DNA of 64,000 bases from Chaetorhynchus papuensis (Eukaryota; Chordata; Aves; Passeriformes; Rhipiduridae): contig VWYX01000120.1 in assembly GCA_013396525.1 (NCBI GenBank), positions 1,288,891-1,352,890 on the forward strand, in the 5' to 3' direction. Made by a program: the position numbers and the translations under genes. Shown here piece by piece: positions 1-13,800 of this stretch; within the stretch, counting starts at the first letter, position 1, and the number at the start of each line of letters is the position of its first letter. The notes beneath the pieces were generated by a model. The model was not told the DNA's origin, did no database searches, and saw nothing but the letters and a program-made list of their open reading frames with translations.

Positions 1-691
1 AAGCTACAATAATATTCAACAGAACTTAACCTAGATCTTATGTTGTAATAATTTATTCAAATTAACTGTATTCTTCTGTATTTATATTTTCGGTATTTAT
101 TATGAATGATATGAAATTTGATGTATTTATTGTGGCTTATTACTGCAGTGTATATATTACAAAACTGAGCATTTTTAAGTCTTAACATTAGTTTTTTTGT
201 TAATTAGTGGCACTTGTATCAGCTGTATTTTTATTATATATTGTACAATATATATTGTCCATTTGTTTGCAATGAAGTAAACCAGGTTTCTACGTTACAT
301 CCTGGCTGCCAGTGCATTGTGCGTCTCATTTCTGCTATGCAGGCACTAGAGAGCCTCTCTCAGCTAAGAGAACCAGAATTAGTACTGCACCTCCTCCCTG
401 AGACCTGCAGAGCCTCCAAAGACACTCTGTGAAATTTTAAGCATTTCTCCCATTCCTGATAGTCTGATAGCATAAGGAGAAGCAGTTTGTGTGGAATTGT
501 GTGTGGTTTTGTTTTTAAATATTTGTATGCCAATTAAATTAAAGAAATAAACAGAAATGCCTTCTTAGGTATATCCATTTGCCCTTTAATGATACCACTG
601 CCTACAATTTTCTTTGGCCAGGGAAATATTGTACCTGATTCATCTGTGCTTATAACTTTTATAATAAGGTAATGAAACAATTGTTTTCAAC

Positions 692-720
692 AGCTGTTGG
701 AATAAAATTTTCCAACAGCT
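692..720. repeat. perfect 11-bp inverted repeat (hairpin) with AATAAA
   Basis: Arm AGCTGTTGGAA (692-702), 7-nt loop, arm TTCCAACAGCT (710-720). On the plus strand AATAAA (701-706) begins in the arm and runs into the loop. Confidence 0.85.
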
Positions 721-1981
721 CTCTCTGGTGGACAATTTGCAGTAATTTTATACATCAAATCATTTCAATGGCGACATTCAAAGAGTACTGCTAAATTTCA
801 GGACAACTGCTTATTTTGAAAACTGACGATAAACACAGCTTCATTAAGAAAATAATTAACAAACACAGCAGAATCTCTGCTATATTTTTATTCTAACATT
901 TATTCAAACTGAGCTGTACATTTATAATAAGTTGCCCTGAAGTTTGCTTATATGATAAATTACATTTAGCTAAGTTATTTGTATTTACAAAAACTGATAA
1001 AGATCAGGTGTTGTTCTCTAGATTATAAAGAAGTTCTTACAGCAGTTATGGTCTCACTTGGTTTTAGTTTGGTGGGAGTCCCACATCTGCTCTCAGACTG
1101 CTTTTGCCATTGCCGTGAACTGTGGCTAAAAGGGCTGCTCCAGGGCTTGCTAAGCCATACTGATACAAAAAATGTTGTAAAACAGCTTTCAACACTGGTT
1201 CTAATTCAAGATCCCAGGATGCCCATTCAGAAGTAGGAAAATTTAACTCTAAGGTTCACTTGTAAGTTGATCTGTTAATAGTACTCACAGTATTCTACAC
1301 TCACCCTACAGTAAATCAGCAAGGGTGATAAAACAAAATCCTCAGCTATGGTGGGCTGGTGAATTCCCACTGTAGTGAATGGTGTCATAACCAGGTAGAG
1401 TCACGAACAACCAGTAGGGACCTCTTGTTCACAGGCAGTACTACCCAGAGACACAGGCCCTGAAGTCCCAAAATGTTTAGGACCTGCTTCATCCTTCTGG
1501 GAGGGTGGCTGAACTGGCCTGAAGTCAAGCCTTCTTCAGCACTTGTGATCACTCCCTGGATGTGTAAGAGAGCACGGTGAGATGGAGGTTAACACTGATG
1601 CCAGCTGTTCTAGTAACCTTCAGTAGTTTATGTAGCCATCTGATTGATGTACCAATTTTTACATGCTGGGTATGGAATAGTATTTACCTTTGTCCCCTTC
1701 AAGGGGGCAGAGCATTATGACATTACTGAAAGAGATTTAAATTAAAAAAAAAAAAAGGATGTAAAAGAGTCAGAGAACTCCTCTGCAACAAACTTATTTT
1801 TCAGCAGGCCTTTCTAACTATTAGAACCTATTAGCCACTTTCTAGAGAACATTAACAATGGCCAGAAGATGTTGCTGGTTTTTTATTAGCATATAAAAAA
1901 CCTCAAAATCCAACTTCCTAAACCTGTAGTCATACTTACAGATCTCTTATTCCTCTTCTAGTATTATATGATGCCTTTATC

Positions 1982-2013
1982 TGTGTGTGTACACACACAC
2001 ACACACACACACA
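1982..2013. repeat. (TG)n/(CA)n microsatellite with palindromic centre
   Basis: A short TG tract (1982-1990) meets a longer AC tract (1991-2013), so the centre is self-complementary. Likely polymorphic in length. Confidence 0.9.
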
Positions 2014-3539
2014 AATAGTTGGAAGTGCAATAGTCAGTGTGACCTAAAAGTTAATTTTGGATCTTCAAATATAATAGAACAAAAAAAATAACTTAAATTT
2101 TTCCTCTGCTTCCCTCTTTTCTGGCAGGTAGTAGGGGGTCCAAGTAAGACTGAACAGCTGTACAAAGTACTGCAGAATACAGACTGAAATGTCACAGTTT
2201 CAGGAACTGGGATAGTTAACATACCTTAAAAAAATATATGTATAATACGTATTTTGTACTAGTGACCTATTGACCCTTTGACCAGAAAAGAAGTATCAAA
2301 AAATGGAAGGAAAATCTTAAAAGACCATTTTTAAAATCACCATTTTAATTTCCCTTTCTATATCTAAAACTAAAGACAAAATATAATAACTAGGTGAATT
2401 GCTATACCTAATCTCTGCAAAAAACAACTACATATATTGCTACAGCTTCTATGATATGATCTTAGATTACCAGTTAAAAAACCCAAAAAATACAAAGAAG
2501 TGGAACTTCTCTAGCACTGCTTAGTAAGAGGTTCCAACCTCCAAGTGCAACAAAACACTCGTTTCCTTGCAATTTTAATTCTACTCTGATTTGAAATGTT
2601 AGCTCTTAAAAAAACCTCAAACAACAAAACCCCACCTGATAATGAGTAGATAAATGATGTTTCATATATGCATATCCCAGTCTGACAAGCTTGTAAGAGA
2701 AACAGGTTGCATGAAGAAATTATCCTTCAGTGATATTAAAAATATTCATTTTCTGTATAACGTGAACTGAGAACAAAAGAGCAAGTACTTTTAAACTGGT
2801 ATGCTAAATACCTTGTCTCCTAGAACAGGTTCCTTGGACACTGAGTTTCCAGTCCATGTCTGAGGTTCAACACAGCACAGCAGCTCTCTGCATAATCTCC
2901 CATCCTCTATTCTTACTGTTCAACAGCTTTCTCATAGAGCTGCATTCTGTTTTTCCTCAACTGCCCCATTTTATCAAGCACATTTGTTGCCCTTCCAATA
3001 CTGGTTTTATCTGCAAAAGTAATAATATCTTGTATTCCATTACCAAATTAAAACATTTATCAGAGGACACAGGCGGATCTTTGTGCAGTGTTGTTCTACA
3101 CAACCTCCCAGTTTCAGTGGTATAAATAACCCTTCCTGGTACAGACTTTTCAACAATTTCTGTTCACACTGTATCAAGTTATTTTGAGTTGTACAGCTTT
3201 AACTTCATGGGATATTCTCACAGGTGTCTCCAAGAGCCTTACAAATGCTGAGATACATCTCAAAGGCATTATCAAGCCAGAAAAAATAAATTAAGAGTTA
3301 ATGCTTCTGGAAAATTATCACTGGTCCTTGCTTATTCACTTTTTTGTCTTTTAGATGACTTATAACTACTGAAAGGATTGCTTGCTTTTATTCAGAAACT
3401 GAACTCACTAGTCAGGTATCACTGAATTATGTACAGACAGGCTCCTTCCCCACCGCAGAAGTAAAAAAAACCCACATCATCATCCATTCACCCACCAGAC
3501 CTAAGTTAGCATTTATCTGTAATGATATTACTTATTTAC

Positions 3540-4725
3540 TAGGACAAAATAACAGCTTTATTATTAGTGTACTTTTTCCTATTCAGTCTTTAACACCCAC
3601 CCCTTCAAATCTATTCTCAGTTTTATATTTGATCATGCAGCCAAATATTTTTGTTTTCATTTTACAAATTTTAAAAAACTTATTATAATTTGATTATGCT
3701 ATATTATTTTCTGTAATTAGTAGACTAGTTAGAAAGGCCAAGGTCTCATTCAGACTGATAAATCTGAGATAAGTCTGTTGTAAAAGGGGAAACAGAAACA
3801 AGATAACAATATCATTATGCAAGAAATTTGCACAAGAAATTATGTATGGATAACATTAGTAACCTGTGAGGTAAATATTGCATAAATCACTAAAAGGTAG
3901 GGGCAAAAGTTTAGTAGATAACATGTAATTTAAAAGCAATAATGAACAGAATCCTGAAAAAATGTGTGACTGTTAAGCAGCTTGGAAGCCTATTATAATA
4001 CAACTTTATAAAACATTGCTAAGTTCACAAAATACAAAAAAACCTATACAAGAAGTTTTGGCTAAACAAAAGATTAGTATCAAAATAAGCGTATTTTCCA
4101 TTAAAATAATCATGAATACATATTTCAGTGAGAATTACTTTTTTCTCCTACAAAAGAACTGACCTTTTAGAAGCTGAGCACAATGTGGTGGCCTATTTGG
4201 CTTTGACCTGACAGTCAAATATTTAATTTTCCAAGTGAAGGAACTTAAAAAATATTAAGAAAATTTCACAGAGTAAATTATTAAATAAAATAATTCAGCC
4301 ATTTGAGCATAAAAACATACATATAAAGTGTATTGGGTTTTAGACAGTAGACAATAATTTCTTGCAACTCTACAGAGAAAATTAGTCTTCTTCAGAAGTA
4401 CTTACAATATGTCAAAAAAACCCCCTACATATGGCCCCCAAAGTAAAAGAGAACTAATAGGATCCATAAATCAGTGGTCAACATATAAAGTCTTATCATA
4501 AAAATATTGTAAACAAAACATAACCAGGATCCCAATTATCTTTGGTATAACAGACTCTTAGGGAATCACGGATGACACATTTTATAAACAATTTAAGAGG
4601 GAAAAGAAACTGTTTAAACATTTTGCATTTAAACTATCATGTAAAAATAGAGTATGTGTATATGATCACAGTTTAGAATGGTTCTTTTCTTTTAATAAAA
4701 TGCTTCTGGCCTATAATATCAAATC
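3540..4725 (-). other. GALNT3: probable GALNT3 3' UTR
   Basis: AT-rich sequence after the stop with no ORF. It ends near the AATAAA at 3557-3562 (minus strand), giving a UTR of about 1.2 kb. An ATTAAA at 4222-4227 could give a shorter UTR of about 0.5 kb. Confidence 0.5.
3557..3562 (-). promoter_or_regulatory. candidate GALNT3 poly(A) signal AATAAA
   Basis: Seen as TTTATT on the plus strand. On the minus strand it is followed, 50-80 nt on (3481-3510), by a GT-rich stretch of the kind that promotes cleavage. It is the first AATAAA after the stop codon. Confidence 0.5.
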
Positions 4726-4848
4726 TTAATCGTTCTGGCCAAAGATCCATTTCTGGAAAGGGTCTGATGGATTACAGGATGCCAAACTCGGATGCTCTCC
4801 ATTTCCTGTAAGGCACATATGGAATGCTTCATTGTACAAAGTTTGATC
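4726..4848 (-). CDS. GALNT3: GALNT3 terminal coding exon 10 (residues 592-631 and TAA stop)
   Basis: Gamma lectin repeat: MCLTGNGEHPSLASCNPSD (602-620) and QKWIFGQND before the stop at 4726-4728. Acceptor TTTAG at 4849-4853. Same C-terminal ending as the human protein apart from a few substitutions. Confidence 0.95.
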   Translation of the reverse strand, partial: DQTLYNEAFHMCLTGNGEHPSLASCNPSDPFQKWIFGQND

Positions 4849-7800
4849 CTAAAGTGAGTAAAAAATGGAGGAAAAAAAAAAGTGAACAAACAATGAGCCT
4901 GCTATTTCCCCCCAGGGTTCTCCCCCCAAGCTGAGTGCTAGAGTAAGCTCATGCAGGTGGTGCAGAGGGGACTAGAAAATACCTAAGTAGTATGCAAGTG
5001 CCAACTTGCTTTGTTAAGAAAATTTTGTAAAATATTTTAAAAGATACAAAACATCTGAATTTACTTCCACGTGGATGTGTAGACAAACACACTAAAGGAT
5101 ATCAACTGGTTTTTTAAGTGACATTCCTACTAGTGACATCGAGTTTTATCTGGGACCAAAAATCTGAAATTATTTATGTTTTCCTGCCAAAACTAAACTT
5201 ACTCTTTTTTGGCATGAGAGTATTTGTTTTGTTGGTGTTTTTGCTTTTATTGGAAATCCAAAATTAACTAATATTGAAGACCACTAATAAAAAGGCCATT
5301 TCACTGCACAGGATATATACCTTCTGGTGCAGCCACTGCTCCTCTCCAACAGCAAAGGTTTTCTGCCCTTTGTAGGTGCACTCGCGAAGCTGCACAGGTC
5401 CCTTGGCAGCATGCAGGCAAAGCTCCTTCTGGATGTTATGGCGAATTTCGTGGTGTGCAGAATATTCAAAGTACTATTTAAATAATTTTTTAAAATTTTG
5501 GTAAATAAATACAATGAAAAGTATTAAACTAAATTAAGCCTTTCAAATTCCCATACACAAAGTAATACATTTCTCATTCAAAAATCTGAGACTACAGAAA
5601 AATTCCTCTGATTTTTAGCACAGACACTTCAAAAGTGTTTACAAAACTAAAAGTAATTTTTAGTACTGAGGCAATACTAATTTATACTTGTATGTATAAA
5701 TTGCAAATTACACTTGCTGCATGTGTATTATGACGGAAAATCTTATTCCCACACAGATCATATATAATCCAATGAGAAAAACTGCAGAGTGGAGATAGTT
5801 GTATGGATAACTTAAATTTTGGCATTTCTTAACTTTTAACTTCTTAACTTTAAAAATCTGTATTCAATTCTGTTGCTGGATTTTGGTTTTTCTTAGAGCA
5901 ACCAAAAAAAAAAAGTTGTCACACAAAACAATACTGATTGCTGCACACCAACTTGCTGCTTGATCTAAACAATAAATGTGAACAATAGGATGCTGTTATA
6001 TCCTCTTGTGAGGTAACCATTAGAAAAGTAATAATAAGCCTGTTGTGAGCTGATTTTACCATGATTTCCTGACAGCAGAGTACTCTCAAGGATCAGCTAT
6101 AATTCAGGTTTTAAAAGGGATTTACTTACAACAGTTACAGACACAGCTGTCCTTTTACCCCTCCAGCCCTAACCTAACATCCTGGTCTCTTCCTTTTCTC
6201 CTACATTAACCAGCAAAGTCCCTAACATTACATCTCACTGCTACTGTTTCTTGCCTGGATATGTCAGCCACCTTCACCATATCTTTCCTTTGACTATTAA
6301 GGCCAGGCTGTTACGCCCCTGTGGCTTTTCATTTCCCAGTGGTCAGCAATCACCTCCTCACTACCTTGGAAACAATGGGAATAGCACTGAGGAACAAACA
6401 GTCATCTCACTCTTAAGACTCTATGACCAATATTAGTCCTCAAAAAAAGGTACTGACAGAAGTGACCTGCTTAGTCATTTAGCTCTCAGACACACTAATT
6501 TACTCTTAATCTGGTAATCTGACTTAATCTGTCCTGATTTATTTTTGGAACTTCAAAATCTCTGCAAGCCCTAAAAATAATGACTTGAAAGCTAGATCTA
6601 GAACTTTATTAATTGTGGATATTGAAATGAGCATGTTTCCAGCCTCCAATAATTTAAAAAGGAAGAATAATATACAACTGATGTACAACTCTGAAAACTA
6701 GGTTCTCTTTTCTACTCCCATTTCAAATATATGGACAAAGATGACAGCATGGGAAATATCAGCCTAAAAGTCTGCTTTTAGTCTTTTAGACTGCTAAAAA
6801 TCTGGTAAAGAATGGAGAACAACTGAAAACAGAGGATTGTAATGAGAAGGGTTAAGTAAGCAAATATGCATCTTGCAAGCACTATCAGCAAAATCTATTC
6901 TCTGAAGGCTGGCCTTTAAAGGGATTCAGACTGTTATTCTGTAGCAGGAGGGAAAACAAAAAACATAACACTTGAAAGAATAGAGTTTTAGTATAGCCCA
7001 AGATAACTTAGAAAGTGAGAACAATAGAAGCATACAGCAGATCTCTTAACACAATGTCTTTCTACAGTGTTCCCAAATTAATGACTGTGACCATGTGAAA
7101 AGGCTAATAGAATTAATCCACAATTGAATAAAACCCCAAATTCAATCCTGTAAGAAGCTAGCATAATAGGGCAGCTCTTAATCTAGACAGCATGCCATCT
7201 CTCACTAAAAATGGTTGGGAAAGTATCACCTGACTAGGATTATGTGTCTCAATTTTCACAGTGCCATCGATGGATGTCTTTTAAGATTGAAAAAAAAAAT
7301 GTATTAACACCCTCTCCCCCCCAAGATAACAATTATGTTCTAATAAAAACTGTTAGACCTTTGCTGACCTTTAATTATTAAGGATCTACAGCTGACACAT
7401 TTTATTCACTTTTGCAGGCAACAGAGAAGTGCGCATTTCTGGGCAGGGAAGGAGATGTTCCTTTTATCAGTATTACAGTAATGACTGAATGATTCAGTAT
7501 CTGACATCTATTGCAAGTCAGATTGTAGAAGGAACAGAGCACCATTGCTGCCTCTCAGAGCTACGGACCAAAGAGATCTCCTCTTGAACAAATGGAATCA
7601 CATTATTCACTTGCATTAGCCAGTACAGGAGAGGCCACTTGGACCTCACACTGTGAGGCTGCAAGCGTGATAGGGAAGGTGGCTCAGGCCTGGACACTTG
7701 GCCTCCCATTGGCCGGATTCCAACCAACATCTTCCTTGACAGTGCGAGTCCTGGTGACAGAGAAAGAAGCAATAGGAGGAAGCATAAGGAAAGGAAGAAT

Positions 7801-10800
7801 TAAGAAGACAACACTTACAAGACAGGAGTAAGGGTGGCATGAAAAGGTTTTGCACAGAAAAGAGAGGGCAAGTGAAGCAGTGCAACCGTGTCTGAAATCT
7901 GAGTTTGTATGCTGAAGTTAAAACATTAGAAACGAGACACAACATGAAGAGTGGTATGGAATTTTCCTTTAATTATATATATATATATAGGAATTAACTA
8001 TTAAAGAAAAAAAAGGGAAAAAGAGATAGAGAGAAATTGCATATTAAAAATTAGTCTATTTCTTTAAAATTAATTAAAAGCTTTTATATGGTAAAGCTAC
8101 AGCAGGAGAGAGGATAAAACTCAGGTGTCAAATATTTTACCTGATTTCCTCCAAGTCCATGACAAGAATACATAATCAATGGTTTGCCACCATGGTTATT
8201 TTCACCAACATCCAGACACATGCGGTTACCTATATTTTTTAACTAAAGAAAGGGTGTTATCAGGATAAAAAAAGTGGAATGACAAAAATGTAAACTGTCT
8301 CAGTCATATACAAAAGTAATCTTTAGTTTTTACAACAATTACAGCTGTTAGTTCATTTTTAATTTCTGCTATGCTCTAATCTAAAAATCCTGTTTCCTCA
8401 GTTAATCTCTTCTAACTACAAGCCTATCTAGTAACTACACTGTCACACATGTGCTCTGTACAATCTTATTGTTATTCAGATTACAATTTGAACAGATACA
8501 CATGAAATATTTAAAACAGGAGGAAGGGAAACTTACTTGTAAATACACGCTGAAAATTCACGTTCACCTCAAGCTAAGAACTGTTACTTTAATTTTTTTT
8601 TTGTTTTAGCAGTGCAATGTCTAAAGTTATCTGGCAGGGGAAATGACTTTTGACATAAATGAAAAATGAAAATGACATAGCTATAGACAAAGCTGTAAAA
8701 GGTATGAAGAAGAGATTCTTTGTCCAGAGTAGTGACAGAAAACCCTAGAGCAGTTAAAGATAGCTAAAGTCTAAAAGTTATGGCTAAGGTAGTATAAGAG
8801 ATCAGCAAACTTCCAGGACTATGAAGAATATAGAAAATAATTATCTCCACTTACATATCCAGAAAACAAAGGATTCAGATCTGGCACATACGCTTCTGGA
8901 TAAACATTTTTGAGATACCAGGTAAAATTTTTACACTGCAGACGCTGCCTTAAATCAAGTCTTTTTGATATGTCTCCAAATGTTTTCTGTTAGAGGAAGG
9001 GAAGTAAGGAAGATAAATACATGAACATTCATTTTGCACACGTAAAGCTATGATATTCTGTGTAGTACTACACGAGTTTTAAGCTTCCTTTCTTGACTTT
9101 TTTTCTAGTTAATGCTGTAATACTACAGTTACTGCTGTCATTCAGTGTCATAACACCATTGACATCCTGCCTGCAGCACTTCAAAGCAATTACAAGACAA
9201 ATACATTGCAAGATGGAAAAAACCAGAAGTATCTTTAGTCCCAAGAAAGTTTTAACACGGTGCCATGAAGTGGGAAAGTACAAATAAGGTGATATTGATG
9301 ACAGCCATAAAGTCAACTGATCTCACTAAAAGTGTAAGCTGAAATAACAAACTGGATTAATGAAATAATTAGCATAATATCCAGTAAAACGTAGAATCTC
9401 CCCCAAAAAATTCAGTTGTTTAGCTGCTGAACATGCCTAGGAAATCTAATGCCTTCAGTGATACAACAGTCATGAAAACTTACCACATGAAGGGGGAAAA
9501 ATAGCTTCTAAAAGAAAGCTCTAGATTCTAGCTGGGCAGAAAACTTACAAAATAAATAAGCCAACACCCAACCTCCCTTGAAAATAACTGACATTTTTAA
9601 GCAGAGACAGGATGGTTATCCATCATCAAGTAAGTTTTATTCTGCTGCCACTAAAGAACAACAAAACCTGCTTTGTCAGTAAAAATACTAAGCAACTTGA
9701 GACTAATAATATGACATTCTCACTCCAAAAAATAAGTTAGTTTACATTGTCTACACTCAGTAGTTTCTCTCATGCTTTTCTGGTAGTTCGTGTACCTGCA
9801 CAATGCAAGCAACCCAGGATTTTAGAGAAGGTATGAAAAAAAACCACCAATAAAAAAACCTCACAATACAAAATCAACATTCACCACCAAAACACTTTAG
9901 ATTTTTTATGTTTGTTGGGGCTATAGCATTAAGCAACCTGAACTGCCTTTGCCTTAAAATATCTAGAATCCTTACATACTTTGTCAATAAATAACTTTTG
10001 CTCACCAAAACTTTCACCGCAGCAAGTGTGATTTCTAATACCACCACCACCACCTACTTGTTTCACAATTTTTGCTGCCTCTGTGTTTCTTCGGTAAAAT
10101 ATTTCTTTATATTCATCCATCCACACTTCTGCAAGGCGAACTTGATTACGTGTGATCACCTGAGTACCTTTTGGGAAAGTATGGGGACTCTTGCTGCGAA
10201 AGACATGGCCAACAACAGAGCAAGGCATGATCTCCAACTGTCCACCACATTGCCACACCTAATAATAACATTTAGTGTGTAAGTGCACTGCAATTAGAAT
10301 TCAGGGGGTGGAAAAAAATTCAGTAATATTATTGTTTGCCAGAACACATCAAACCACTAGCAAGAGTACATATATCAGGCATACCATAAGTGAATTTCCT
10401 AATTGGATAAACCCTGGAAACATACATTTCAGATATCAACCCTAAAAACATCTAAAAAAAAATTAAAATCAGTTTAGTGAGCATGTTTGTATTTTATTTC
10501 ACAGGTAATTATTAATTCAGTTTTCCTTGTCCTAGTTGGTTGATTGAACAGAGGAGTCAAGATCTAATACTAATTTATTCTCAAATCCCCTGTACACTGT
10601 CAGCATAGAGACAATTGCTAATTAGGGAGCTAAACTTACTCTGAAAGACATTTCTATATTTTCACCTCCCCATATTTCCATTTCTTCATCATAGCTTCCA
10701 ATGTGTTCAAAGTAGTCTTTTGATATTGAAAAGAGACCTCCAGCAAAAGTAGGTGTTCTGCAAAAACAAAATTTTACTGAGAAAGACAGTAGGGTTTTTA

Positions 10801-13800
10801 AATATAGATGCAAAATCATGGTGCAACTGTTCTAGGAATTTTCCATGCAACTGTTAGTATTTCACTACTGCGATGCATATTCCTGGCATAGATAATACTT
10901 CTAGCACTTAAATATGCTCACACAATATCTCATTTGACAGCTTACTGCCATTTATTAAGAACTCATTCAGACTAATGACTGCTGGTATAAAAGACAGCAT
11001 AAGGAAAACCAATGAATTTTCTCTGTATGGAGGATATCGAGCAAAGTTATGACTCCTACAGACCACTAACCTGTCTGTGAACAAAGCAGGCACAATTATC
11101 AGCAAAGACACTACTATATCAGCCTAGTATTTGGGTGCTCTGACCCTTTTTGTCATTCTTGCAAGTAAAGTGAATGAAGACACAGAATTATTGTACTGTC
11201 TCTAAAAAAAACTATGTATAATCTTCCTCTGCCCCTTCCCCCTAGGAATATAAGCAATTTCCACTGTATGTAGAAGCAGTAATGCAGAGCAATTGCTATC
11301 TTAAGGAGGCTATATTTTTATGAATGCTTTAAAATGTGGTTCTTAAAGAAGTATTACAAAACACATCTAAGATGCTAAGATGTCTGATTATACTCATCTG
11401 AAAAAGTAATTTATTTACAAACTGCTGTTCCTAAGAAAAACCCCATGAAAACAGAAGGATTTACATAGTGCTCAAATAATGTTTACCTAATTGGATAGGT
11501 TTCATCCTTTCTTCTTTTATTCTCATGTTTAGGAAGAGATTCCCATCCAAATGACAAACTCCAATCAAAATTTCCTCTGTTGTGGTTATGCCCATAAGGA
11601 GATGGTTTACTGAATTCAAAAGTATTGAGATCTATAGAAGCAATGTCAGGGCTTACAACGGCAACAGGATTCTCAGCTATTCTTGCCAACAATGGCTCTA
11701 ACCAGCCATAAAAGCATTCACCTGTGGAGAAAATGGGAACACTGACTTTTTGCTTGGCTATAAAGTAGTACACAGGGTATGTTTTAACATGTCCAGCAAG
11801 CCGTTACGGACTATTTTTAAATAGCATTGCTAATTATACTTTCAAGAATATGAAATAGCAATAGGAAAGATGACATATTGCTAACATTTATAATTCATAA
11901 AAAATCTCCAACATTAAATCAAAGACAACAGCATTATAAACCAGACCTGGCATAGTTACAGGTTACACTTACAATGAGCATCCAGAAAGGTAAGGGTCTC
12001 TCCTGTTGCTACTGAAGCTCCCAACAAGCGTGCAGTGATCAGACCTTTTCTTTCCTTTTGACGGACTACTTTAACTATTTGAAACTGTTTCACATATTCA
12101 TCTAGTTTATCATGCAGGTATTCTAGAAAGAGGAATCAGTGTCAGGATATTCAGTGTATATACAAGCCACTGCCCAAAACGTTACACTATTAAGCTAACA
12201 AGATAAACAACACACACTAACCCCAGAAATTACCTCAACATCAAAGCCATAAAAATTCCTGTCTGGTGAAGGTTATTTTTAGGAGTTGAGTTTTTTGGGG
12301 GTAGGGGGGGTGTAGGGAGAGGTGACTGGAGAGAACAGGAGATGGGACATTAAAATAATTCTGACCAAGAAAGGACGTGCTAGTACATCTCTGCTGCAGT
12401 GTTAACCATTTGAATTTCAATTCCATTTTCATAGCAAATGGATCTTGTACCTACATTATCTGCAGAACATGCAAATTTTTTCCTTAATTGATGGCACACT
12501 TACAGAGTTTTCAAAGGCTACAATATTTACAGCAGCAACAGAAGCCGTATTAAAAACTGTTTAAATGTTCAAAGTCTGAGAAGGAACCCCACATCTCATT
12601 AAATATCCCACATCATCTTCTTTATTCTGCCCATCCTTAGTATTAAACTGTACTGCTGAACATACTTCACATTCAAGTGTGTCGATATACTCAATACAGA
12701 ATTGCAAAAAGTGTAAATACATTAAGAGAAGAATGAATGTATAAACATGTTCATCTAAAGCTAAGCATACAAAGTTTTTTTGAACTTGCATTTGTGTTCA
12801 CACTAAGTATATATTTAATTATTTTTGAGATTCAGCTTGACTGTTGAAGATTATTTTTCCATTAAACAATTTTACTTTCTAATAAAGACACTTCCCTTCA
12901 CATTAATGAAATTAATTTGCATAAAGACAACAACTATGACAAAATGCAAATTCCTACAACTCTGGGCCAATTTACACTTGGATACTTTGTTCTACAAATT
13001 GCAATTGTTTTGAAACACAAATTACAAAGATACTTGACATGCCAGCAGTTATGCAGTTAAATCAGCATCAGAATTGGAAAAAATAGATATGGGGTTTAAA
13101 AACCTTTTAGAGCACAAGAATTTCATATTTGACTACCTTATGGAAAAACAAGCTTGGGGAGGGCTATTTTAAATTAAAAAAAAAAAGAAAGAAAGAAGAC
13201 CACTTAGAATACTGTTACACATGTCAACAGTGGTAAAGAGACATCCTCTTAGCCAGTTTATCTGCAATCCTAACATGACTTCAATAAAAAAAAAAAAAAA
13301 AAACAGAAAAAGAAGCAAAACCAGAAAGACTTCTTACCATCTACACTGGCATCATCCACCAAAATAATCTCCTTTAGGAGTATGGCAGGAGATGTGTACA
13401 TCACACTGTGAACGGTTCTGAGCAGAGTTGACCACGCTTCATTATGGAAAACTATGATAATGCTTGTGGTTGGCAATGGTGGGCAACGCTTAAACTTTTG
13501 TTCAATACATCTACAGATTAGAAAGTGTCAGGGGTTACAAAATGGACAACATTTTTTTACTCAAACTCTTAAAAGTAACTTTTTTTTCTAGTACAAAGCC
13601 TTATAACAATGAACATTAAATCGTTCGGCTTCTCTACTTTCTATCCCAGTTCTGGAGTGCAAAGATAGGTACTTCAAATGGAGCAGTTGTTCAGAATATT
13701 TAAAAAAATATCACGACTGAGAATTCCACTTGAACAACTTAGTTCTGCTTCTGTCTCACACACATTTGAGTACATTTCATATAATACCCAAGCCTTCTTC

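Larger units (their letters stand above)
1..3539. other. 3' flank of GALNT3, no gene recognised
   Basis: AT-rich sequence. Its ORFs are short and show no known protein. It contains a perfect hairpin at 692-720, a TG/CA repeat at 1982-2013 and homopolymer runs. In other vertebrates the next gene this way is CSRNP3, transcribed toward GALNT3. AATAAA on the plus strand at 546-551 and 701-706 could end its 3' UTR, but nothing here proves that. Confidence 0.5.

Noticed and set aside
1..750. CSRNP3 3' UTR
   Set aside because: Expected from synteny in other vertebrates, but no coding sequence or other proof is in the window, so it is mentioned only as a possibility.
7518..7945. Three overlapping ORFs in the GALNT3 intron
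   Set aside because: Both strands are open by chance, with no known domain, no splice support and no matching exon in GALNT3.
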